NCBI GenBank assembly: GCA_027022125.1
Contig: JALVZI010000605.1
Span: 1-6,138 of the forward strand
From: Anaerolineae bacterium
GTDB lineage: Bacteria; Chloroflexota; Anaerolineae; 4572-78
Direction of reading: 5' to 3'
Length of the DNA stretch: 6,138 bases
Below are positions 1 through 4,873 of the stretch, one piece after another (position 1 is the stretch's first letter; every line of letters begins with the position of its first letter). The position numbers and the translations under genes are program-made. The notes below the pieces were generated by a model. The model did no database searches and had not been told where the DNA came from. It worked only from the letters and a program-made list of their open reading frames with translations.

Positions 1-905
1 CGTTCCATCAGCGGCACGCCCCCCGCCGCCGAAATCAGATCGCGCACCGCCCAACTGGCGCGCACATCGTACAAAATTTTCGCGCCGGGATAGCGTTCCA
101 GAAAATACTCGCCCATCAGCGCGGTCAGAAAATCGCCGGAAACGAATTGCCCGCGGTCGTCAATGGTGAAAAAGCGGTCGCCGTCGCCGTCAAACGCAAA
201 GCCGATGTCCGCACCATCTGCCACCACCCGTGCCTGCAATTCGGCGCGGTTTTCGGGCTGCAACGGGTCGAGTCCGTGATTGGGCAAATTGCCGTCCGGT
301 TCCAGATAGAGTCCGGTTAAATGGACGGGCAATTTTTCATACACCCGTTTCAGGCTGGGACCCACCATCCCGTTGCCCGTATCGGCGATGACTTTCAGCG
401 GTTTCAGCGCGTCAATATCCACCAGCGACAGCACATATTCCACAAATTCCTCACTCAAATCCATCTCGGTGATAGTGCCTTTTTGGGTGGGCATCGGCGC
501 GAAATCATCATTCTGCACGATGCGCAGCAGGTCTTTGATGCCCTCTTCGCCGCTGAGCAGTTGCGGCATTTTGCGCACCATTTTGAATCCGCCATATTCT
601 TTCGGGTTGTGTGATGCCGTGACCATCATACCAGCGAAGCCGAGTTTGGCGCAGGCGAAATAGTATTGGTCGGTGCTGACCATACCGATATTGATGACAT
701 TTGCCCCCTGGTCGGTCAGTCCGCGCATCACGTCTTCTGCCAGCGACGGGCTGGACAGACGCATATCGCGCCCGACGATGACCGTTTTGGGCTGCAAAAA
801 GGTGGCAAACGCCCGCCCGATGGCATACGCGACGTCTTCGTTCAATTGGGTGGGGTAAATCCCCCGAATATCGTAAGCTTTGAAAATTTTTGGGTCAACG
901 TTCAT
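1..905 (-). CDS. manB: Phosphomannomutase/phosphoglucomutase, partial (C-terminus beyond left edge)
   Basis: An open frame of 301 codons runs off the left edge, starting at ATG 905-903. It belongs to the alpha-D-phosphohexomutase family, which interconverts 1- and 6-phosphates of mannose or glucose in the cytoplasm and so feeds nucleotide-sugar and glycan synthesis. Visible motifs are AYDIRG (residues 10-15), the catalytic phosphoserine loop TASHNP (96-101, Ser98), and the metal-binding loop DGDGDR (239-244). Domains I and II and the start of domain III are therefore present. The sugar-specificity loop (GEMSGH in PMM/PGM enzymes) and domain IV lie outside the window, so the choice of mannose versus glucose is inferred, and a phosphoglucosamine mutase is not formally excluded. 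Members usually have about 450-460 residues, so roughly two thirds is seen. The start is supported by AAAGGA seven bases upstream, which lies within a heptamer repeat. It follows lysK after a 253-bp repeat-filled gap and may be read through from it. Confidence 0.9.
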   Translation of the reverse strand, partial: MNVDPKIFKAYDIRGIYPTQLNEDVAYAIGRAFATFLQPKTVIVGRDMRLSSPSLAEDVMRGLTDQGANVINIGMVSTDQYYFACAKLGFAGMMVTASHNPKEYGGFKMVRKMPQLLSGEEGIKDLLRIVQNDDFAPMPTQKGTITEMDLSEEFVEYVLSLVDIDALKPLKVIADTGNGMVGPSLKRVYEKLPVHLTGLYLEPDGNLPNHGLDPLQPENRAELQARVVADGADIGFAFDGDGDRFFTIDDRGQFVSGDFLTALMGEYFLERYPGAKILYDVRASWAVRDLISAAGGVPLME

Positions 906-912
906 GGTTTTG

Positions 913-918
913 TCCTTT
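913..918 (-). promoter_or_regulatory. Ribosome binding site of the phosphomutase, embedded in a repeat unit
   Basis: On the minus strand AAAGGA is followed by seven bases and then the ATG at 905-903, a standard Shine-Dalgarno spacing. It falls inside the last unit of the adjacent heptamer array: the common unit is CAAATGA and this one reads CAAAGGA, so a single T-to-G difference gives the AGGA core. Confidence 0.7.
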
Positions 919-954
919 GTTGTTTGTCATTTGTCATTGGTCGTTTGTCATTTG
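913..954. repeat. Heptamer tandem array, CAAATGA family, six units
   Basis: Read on the plus strand the units are TCCTTTG, TTGTTTG, TCATTTG, TCATTGG, TCGTTTG and TCATTTG, with no spacer between them. The minus-strand consensus is CAAATGA. The array ends eight bases before the phosphomutase start codon. It looks like the degenerate short tandemly repeated (STRR) heptamers described in filamentous cyanobacteria, but it carries no protein and its function is unknown. Confidence 0.85.
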
Positions 955-972
955 TAACTACTCAGGTGAGAC

Positions 973-1035
973 GGGAAAAACGCCCTTCGATACGCGGTTC
1001 GCGCAGCGAACCGCTACTCAGGATGCGTTTTTCCC
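973..1035. repeat. Palindromic element copy A (two helices around a conserved inner loop)
   Basis: The outer arms GGGAAAAACGC (973-983) and GCGTTTTTCCC (1025-1035) are perfectly complementary over 11 bp. The inner hairpin has a perfect 9-bp stem, GCGGTTCGC (994-1002) with GCGAACCGC (1006-1014), and a GCA loop. Between the two helices lie CCTTCGATAC on the left and TACTCAGGAT on the right, which also occur in nearly the same form in copy B. There is no T run after either arm on the minus strand, so it does not look like a standard terminator. A nine-base match to its right core, CTACTCAGG, recurs at 958-966, perhaps the remnant of a third copy. Confidence 0.8.
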
Positions 1036-1037
1036 TG

Positions 1038-1086
1038 CCGATTTCATCCCAAGTAGCCCGCAGGGCGTATCGGAGAGTGAAATCGG
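1038..1086. repeat. Palindromic element copy B, inverted relative to copy A
   Basis: The outer arms CCGATTTCA (1038-1046) and TGAAATCGG (1078-1086) are perfectly complementary over 9 bp. The inner hairpin is GCCC-GCA-GGGC (1056-1066). Read on the minus strand the core is TCCGATACGC on the left and GCTACTTGGGAT on the right, matching TTCGATACGC and GCTACTCAGGAT of copy A read on the plus strand. The arms and the inner stem share no sequence with copy A, yet pair internally. The two copies are separated by only two bases. Confidence 0.75.
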
Positions 1087-1115
1087 TACACGATACCACT
1101 GTACGGTGAGCAGTT

Positions 1116-1164
1116 ATCATTCGTCATTCGCTATTCGTAATTCGTTATTCGCAACTCGCTATTC
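1116..1164. repeat. Heptamer tandem array, GAATRNC family, seven units overlapping the lysK stop
   Basis: On the minus strand the units are GAATAGC, GAGTTGC, GAATAAC, GAATTAC, GAATAGC, GAATGAC and GAATGAT, in unbroken 7-bp register. The first unit contains the final Glu codon and TAG stop of lysK (GAA TAG C). The family differs from the CAAATGA array at 913-954. Confidence 0.85.
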
Positions 1165-2718
1165 GGCAGCTTTTTCCAGCAGCGACAGTGTTTTTTCTTT
1201 GCCCACCAGTTTGGCAAATGTACCGAACCGCGGACCGCGTTCCTGCCCCAGCAACACTTCATAAAACGCGCTGAAAATCTGTTTCGGTTCCACACCGAAT
1301 TGGCGCGCCACATCGAAAGGCAGCGTTTGCAGTTCGCGTTCGTCATCGCCGTCATACGCCGCAACCAGTTCTTTCAGCGCGGTGAACCACGTTTTTTCGG
1401 TGTCGGTGGCGGGGCGATACGTTTTGTTCGGCAGGATGAAATCGCGGTAGTAGTTGAGGCTTTTGCTCACCAAATCGCCGATGGTGTCGCGGTAATCGGC
1501 GGCGGTGGGGTCGTATCGTTCCAAAAATTCCACCACCAGCGCGGGGTCATCCGTACCCAGCCCGGAAACCAGATTGTTGATGAGCGAGAAGTTAATGGAC
1601 GTGTTGAAAGTCGGGACGGATTGCCCGCGATTGAAAATGTGCCACACGGCGGTGTCCGGTTTTTTCTCATCAGCGATGGTGGGATAGCGGCGCAGTTCTG
1701 CCAGATAGTCGTCCACCGTGCGCGGAACCATTCCCCAGAAAAGGCGTTTCGCTTTTTTGGGATTTTGGAAGAGGAAATAGAGCAAACTTTCCAGCGGGGC
1801 GTACCCCGTCCACGTGTCCACCGTGAGTCCTTTTCCCACACTTTTTGATATTTTCTTGCCTTCTTCATCCAAAAAGAGTTCATAGAAAAAACCGTTGGGC
1901 GGTTGTTTGCCCATCACGCGGGTAATTTTGCCCGACAGTTTGGCAGATTCGATTAAATCTTTGCCGTACATTTCATATCCGACATCATAACTGAACCAGC
2001 GCAGCGCCCAATCCACTTTCCAGCCGACTTTGGCGTGCCCGTTGAGCACGGATGCCGTGCCGTGATGCCCGCAGCCCGGCATATCACCGACGGGTTTGTC
2101 GCAGACATAGTCCACCGTGTTGTTTTCGGGGTGGTAGCCGGTGACGCGGGTGGTGTAAATGCGCCCGCAATTTTCGCAGATGGGCATAAACGGCGACCAA
2201 TCGGCGCGTTTGTCTTCTCGCAGGGTGGGCAGAATGATTGCCAGCACGTCATCCACTTTTTGCAGCAAAATGCTCAATCCAGCGTTAAAATCGCCGCGGG
2301 TGTATGCCTGCTGCGAACTCTGCAACTCGTAATCGAAGCCGTATGCGTTCAGAAACTCGCGCAGTTTGTTGTTCATATGGGCGCTGTAACTCTCGCAGCA
2401 GCCAAAGGGGTCGGGGATGTGGCACAACGGCTTGCCGAGATGTTCTGCCAGCATTTCTTTTTGCGGCATATTGAGCGGCACTTTGCGCAGTCCGTCCATA
2501 TCATCGCTGAACGCGACCAATCGCGTTTGCCAGCCGGTCAGGTACTCAAACGCGCGGCGAACCCACGTGGTGCGCGCCACCTCGGCGAAAGTGCCGATGT
2601 GCGGCAGTCCGCTGGGACCGAATCCGGTTTGAAAAACGACGGGCGCGTCGGGCTGGGTGCGGTATCGGCGCTGCAAGCCGGACGCTTCTTTATGGGGCCA
2701 GGATTTGTAGTTTGCCAT
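1159..2718 (-). CDS. lysK: Class I lysyl-tRNA synthetase
   Basis: The 519-residue protein charges tRNA-Lys with lysine using ATP in the cytoplasm. It is the class I (Rossmann-fold) form, unrelated to the usual bacterial class II LysRS. The HIGH-type signature is HIGT at 40-43, within GPSGLPHIGTF, and the KMSKS loop is KISKS at 289-293. A cysteine-rich insertion likely to bind zinc includes Cys181, Cys184, Cys206, Cys216 and His218 or His219. The family-typical WKVDW lies at 233-237. The C-terminal helical anticodon-binding part fills about 320-519, and the length is normal for the family (about 510-540). The ATG at 2718-2716 is preceded by GAGG five bases upstream. The stop codon lies in the first unit of a heptamer array, so repeat sequence reaches the very end of the gene without disturbing the frame. 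No class II enzyme is visible here. A candidate promoter lies at 3001-3029. Class I LysRS is known mainly from archaea, spirochaetes and alphaproteobacteria, with scattered occurrence elsewhere. Confidence 0.96.
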   Translation of the reverse strand: MANYKSWPHKEASGLQRRYRTQPDAPVVFQTGFGPSGLPHIGTFAEVARTTWVRRAFEYLTGWQTRLVAFSDDMDGLRKVPLNMPQKEMLAEHLGKPLCHIPDPFGCCESYSAHMNNKLREFLNAYGFDYELQSSQQAYTRGDFNAGLSILLQKVDDVLAIILPTLREDKRADWSPFMPICENCGRIYTTRVTGYHPENNTVDYVCDKPVGDMPGCGHHGTASVLNGHAKVGWKVDWALRWFSYDVGYEMYGKDLIESAKLSGKITRVMGKQPPNGFFYELFLDEEGKKISKSVGKGLTVDTWTGYAPLESLLYFLFQNPKKAKRLFWGMVPRTVDDYLAELRRYPTIADEKKPDTAVWHIFNRGQSVPTFNTSINFSLINNLVSGLGTDDPALVVEFLERYDPTAADYRDTIGDLVSKSLNYYRDFILPNKTYRPATDTEKTWFTALKELVAAYDGDDERELQTLPFDVARQFGVEPKQIFSAFYEVLLGQERGPRFGTFAKLVGKEKTLSLLEKAAE

Positions 2719-2739
2719 AATAGCCTCGGGGGTGTGGGA

Positions 2740-2951
2740 GTTTAAGGTTTCAGGTTCAAGGTTTCAGGTTCAAGGTTTCAAGTTCAAGGTTCAAAGTTGC
2801 AGGGTAGCAGAGTAGCAGGGTTGCAATTAGCAGTCAGTTGTCAGTTTAAAGTTCAAGGTTGCAGGGTTGCAGTGTTGCAGTGTTGCAAGTTTCACGTTTC
2901 ACGCATCACGCAATACAAATCACCAATCTCCAATAGCCAATCTCTAATCTC
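2740..2951. repeat. Compound 7/8-bp tandem array upstream of lysK
   Basis: The plus strand is almost continuous short repeats. Units 2740-2802 are nine heptamers of GTTTCAG/GTTCAAG type, including an exact 14-bp dimer repeated at 2747-2760 and 2761-2774. Octamers of GGTTGCAG type occupy 2803-2826 and 2865-2888. GTTTCAC/GCATCAC heptamers run 2889-2923, and CAATCTC/CAATAGC heptamers run 2924-2951. The block 2789-2810 recurs at 2851-2872 with 20 of 22 bases identical, suggesting segmental duplication. With the flanks this explains most of the 313-bp gap between lysK and the MFS gene, where I see no protein gene. Confidence 0.85.
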
Positions 2952-3000
2952 ACTCTTTCACTTCCCCTATCTCAATACCCTTCGATGGTTTTGTTTGGAT

Positions 3001-3029
3001 ATTATGCACGAAAATACCATTTGAGCCAA
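3001..3029 (-). promoter_or_regulatory. Candidate sigma-70-type promoter for lysK
   Basis: On the minus strand TTGGCT (3029-3024) and CATAAT (3006-3001) are separated by exactly 17 bases; they match the TTGACA and TATAAT consensus at four and five of six positions. It sits just downstream of the MFS stop codon, pointing to lysK. If used, the transcript would start near 2994 and carry the whole repeat array in a leader of about 275 bases. The match is suggestive only. Confidence 0.35.
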
Positions 3030-3031
3030 TT

Positions 3032-4207
3032 TTAGGCGGAATGTGTCGCCATTTTTTGATTTGCCAGCAGGGTTATCGCCAAAATGGAAACCAGCAGCGC
3101 GCCCACAATGCCGAAAGCCCGTTCGATGCCGATTTGGTCGGCGATACCGCCGAGCGTGAGCGGCAACAGAAACACCGCTGCGCCCGTGCCGATGGTTATG
3201 CGTGCGCTGGCAATATCCGCGCGGTGGGGAACCGTGCCCATCGCCAGCGACAGCGCGAGCGGGTAAAAGTTGGCAATACCGAACCCCAAAATGAAAAGCC
3301 CGCCCACGGTGACGATGGTCGGTGTGGGCAGCCAGAACGGGAAAAACCCGATGGATGCCAACCCGACAGCGGCAATCAGCAGGATTTGCGCGCTGAAACG
3401 GTGTGCCAACCGGCTGGCAGAAAATCGCGCCAGCACCGCCGCCGCAAAAAATGTGCTCATCAGCGAAACGGCAACGGTTTTGGAAAGTTCGGGGTCAATT
3501 TGCAGAAATTCTGCGCCCCAAAACGCCACACACCATTCTGCCGCCACTCCGAAAAAAAGCACCAGCCAATATAACCAGAAGGTCAGCGGCAGTTTTTTCC
3601 CCGCCGGGGCAGGTGTGTCGGCGGGATGGCGCGGCTGGGTGGTAATGGGAATGTGCCGCGTGCGCCATACCACAAACAGAAAACTGCCGGCAATAATCCA
3701 CAGTGTACTGCGCCAACCCAGCCCCCATTGCACAAACAAGCCGATGAACAGCGGTTCGAGTGTGACCGACAGGCTGGCGGCGATGTTCGCTTCGGTGAGT
3801 GAAACGGTGCGAAAACGGGGATGGTGGTCGGCGATGGCGGCTTGCACGATGATGAACATCACCCCGCCGAAAAAAACCATCACCCACGCGGCGGCAATGG
3901 TGAAAATAGCCGCTTTCGCCAGCGCCAGCAGTATCATTCCAGCAGCCATTCCCGCGCCGCCACCGAGCCACGCGGCGCGCCGCCCCCACTGTCCGGCGAT
4001 GCGGTCGGCGAAAAAGCCGGAAGTGACCACTCCCAGCGCAAACAGGCTAAAATGCACGCCCGCCATAGTGTAATTGAGATGCAATTCGGCGCGCAGAAAG
4101 GGCATCAGTGGTCCCAAAACCGCTTCGACATACGCAAAATAGGCTATCATACCGTATGATAGCCAAGTGAAGGGGTCGCGCCGGAAAACCGTGTGTGATG
4201 CAGGCAT
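3032..4207 (-). CDS. Major facilitator superfamily (MFS) transporter, substrate unknown
   Basis: The 391-residue integral membrane protein has about twelve hydrophobic segments: six between residues 15 and 182, a hydrophilic central loop at about 183-206 (rich in Pro, Arg, Lys and His), and six between 208 and 383. The loop between the second and third segments carries an MFS motif A-like sequence, GFFADRIAGQWGRR (64-77), with Asp68, Arg69, Gly75, Arg76 and Arg77. Length and layout are typical of 12-segment MFS carriers, which move small solutes by secondary transport. Nothing in the sequence fixes the substrate or direction. Its ATG directly abuts the TAA of the thioesterase gene, and no good Shine-Dalgarno precedes it, so translational coupling is likely. 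A shared role with the thioesterase, for example moving an organic acid or a product of thioester hydrolysis, is possible but only inferred from this pairing. I see no hairpin terminator after its stop. Confidence 0.88.
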   Translation of the reverse strand: MPASHTVFRRDPFTWLSYGMIAYFAYVEAVLGPLMPFLRAELHLNYTMAGVHFSLFALGVVTSGFFADRIAGQWGRRAAWLGGGAGMAAGMILLALAKAAIFTIAAAWVMVFFGGVMFIIVQAAIADHHPRFRTVSLTEANIAASLSVTLEPLFIGLFVQWGLGWRSTLWIIAGSFLFVVWRTRHIPITTQPRHPADTPAPAGKKLPLTFWLYWLVLFFGVAAEWCVAFWGAEFLQIDPELSKTVAVSLMSTFFAAAVLARFSASRLAHRFSAQILLIAAVGLASIGFFPFWLPTPTIVTVGGLFILGFGIANFYPLALSLAMGTVPHRADIASARITIGTGAAVFLLPLTLGGIADQIGIERAFGIVGALLVSILAITLLANQKMATHSA

Positions 4208-4639
4208 TTAAGCGGATTCCGGTTGCCAGTCGCCTTGAATTTCTTTCACCTTTTGGATGAATTTTTCGGGCAGCGGGATGGTTTTTCCCGTTTCATAATC
4301 GAAGAAAACCTGAACACTTTTGCAAATGGCAACCAGCCGCCCGTCTTCGGTTTCGATGCGGTAGTGTAAATCGAAACTTTTATTGCCCAGTCGGGTGACG
4401 CCCATCCCGATGACCAGCGTTTCGCCGAAATGTGCGGGGCTTTTGTAACTGCAGGTGGCTTCTGCCAAAATGAGTGTCAATTCTCGCAGCGAATGCACCC
4501 CCATCGCATCGAAAAAATAGGCGATGCGGGCATTTTCCAGATAGGTGAAATATACGGCGTTGTTAACGTGTCCCAGCGCGTCCAGTTCGCCAAAAGTGAC
4601 GGTATGCCGGAAGCGGTACGGGTAATCTTGTGCGGACAT
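4208..4639 (-). CDS. Hotdog-fold acyl-CoA thioesterase (YbgC/FadM, 4HBT family)
   Basis: A 143-residue single hotdog domain protein, expected to hydrolyse acyl-CoA or related thioesters in the cytoplasm. The N-terminal signature FGELDALGHVNNAVYFTYLE covers residues 17-36, with Asp20 in the catalytic position of 4-hydroxybenzoyl-CoA thioesterase, followed by His24, Asn26, Tyr30, Glu35 and Arg38. The length is normal for the family (about 130-150). I chose ATG 4639-4637 because AAAGGA lies upstream with six bases between AGGA and ATG. An in-frame TTG at 4657 would add six residues but lies upstream of that ribosome site, which then would be inside the gene. The chain length or aryl nature of the substrate cannot be read from the sequence. 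The stop TAA is immediately followed by the ATG of the MFS gene, making a two-gene unit. Confidence 0.9.
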   Translation of the reverse strand: MSAQDYPYRFRHTVTFGELDALGHVNNAVYFTYLENARIAYFFDAMGVHSLRELTLILAEATCSYKSPAHFGETLVIGMGVTRLGNKSFDLHYRIETEDGRLVAICKSVQVFFDYETGKTIPLPEKFIQKVKEIQGDWQPESA

Positions 4640-4645
4640 TGGTGT

Positions 4646-4651
4646 TCCTTT
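4646..4651 (-). promoter_or_regulatory. Ribosome binding site deciding the thioesterase start
   Basis: Minus-strand AAGGA within AGAAAGGA lies six bases from the ATG at 4639-4637. It favours that start over the TTG at 4657, which has no comparable site in the AT-rich sequence before it. Confidence 0.7.
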
Positions 4652-4700
4652 CTGCAAAATTTATCAAACTTATTGAAACTTTTTGTTTGACCGGATTTCC

Positions 4701-4767
4701 GCATCAAATTAACGCGAATTTCTCAAATTTAAGCATAAAATCTGTGAAATTCGTGAAAATTCGATGC
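4701..4767. repeat. AT-rich imperfect fold-back palindrome
   Basis: GCATCAAATT (4701-4710) pairs with AATTCGATGC (4758-4767) with one mismatch. Inside it ACGCGAATTTCTCA (4712-4725) pairs with TGTGAAATTCGTGA (4743-4756) at about eleven of fourteen positions. The motif AAATTCG is repeated directly at 4747-4753 and 4757-4763. It may be a miniature interspersed repeat or a structured leader upstream of the thioesterase gene. The rest of the spacer (4640-4828) is AT-rich with no gene; minus-strand TATACT at 4816-4811 is a possible -10 hexamer, but no convincing -35 is placed correctly. Confidence 0.5.
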
Positions 4768-4828
4768 AAAAAAGAGAGAAGCGTAAAAGTTTCATTTAGT
4801 TCATCGCAAAAGTATAGCGCAAAAACAG

Positions 4829-4860
4829 AAAAAAGGCGAAGGAGAATGTTCTCCTTCGCC
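4829..4860 (-). terminator. Rho-independent terminator of the SPFH gene
   Basis: GGCGAAGGAGAA (4835-4846) and TTCTCCTTCGCC (4849-4860) form a perfect 12-bp inverted repeat, best drawn as an 11-bp stem with a four-base loop. On the minus strand it is followed by TTTTTT (4834-4829) and soon by another T5. It begins 14 bases after the SPFH stop codon. The plus strand side lacks a T run, so it acts in one direction. It separates the SPFH gene from the thioesterase-MFS pair. Confidence 0.9.
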
Positions 4861-4873
4861 TGAAAAATGGCGG

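Noticed and set aside
973..1035. Terminator of lysK formed by copy A of the palindrome
   Set aside because: The hairpin is strong but no T run follows on the minus strand, and its core matches a second repeat copy, so a repeat element is the better reading.
666..1264. Plus-strand open frames across the phosphomutase start and the repeat gap
   Set aside because: They run through heptamer arrays and palindromes, and antisense to a well-supported gene; the translations are repeat-derived.
1131..1364. Minus-strand 77-codon frame overlapping the end of lysK
   Set aside because: It is a shifted-frame shadow of LysK that ends in repeat-coded residues, with no ribosome site.
2035..2745. Plus-strand open frame (236 codons) opposite lysK
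   Set aside because: It lies antisense to the conserved N-terminal half of LysK and has no recognisable motif; it arises from the codon bias of the real gene.
2740..2951. CRISPR array
   Set aside because: Units are only 7-8 bp and contiguous, with no unique spacers of constant length and no cas genes.
2719..3031. T-box or lysine riboswitch before lysK
   Set aside because: No TGGNACC-type T-box sequence and no conserved riboswitch core is seen; the region is short tandem repeats.
3270..4073. Long plus-strand open frame (267 codons) opposite the MFS gene
   Set aside because: It is antisense to a convincing twelve-segment transporter; its Pro/Ala/Ser/Arg-rich translation has no domain character and there is no ribosome site.
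4640..4657. Upstream TTG start for the thioesterase
   Set aside because: The ATG at 4639 has a well-placed AAAGGA; the TTG lies upstream of that site and lacks its own.
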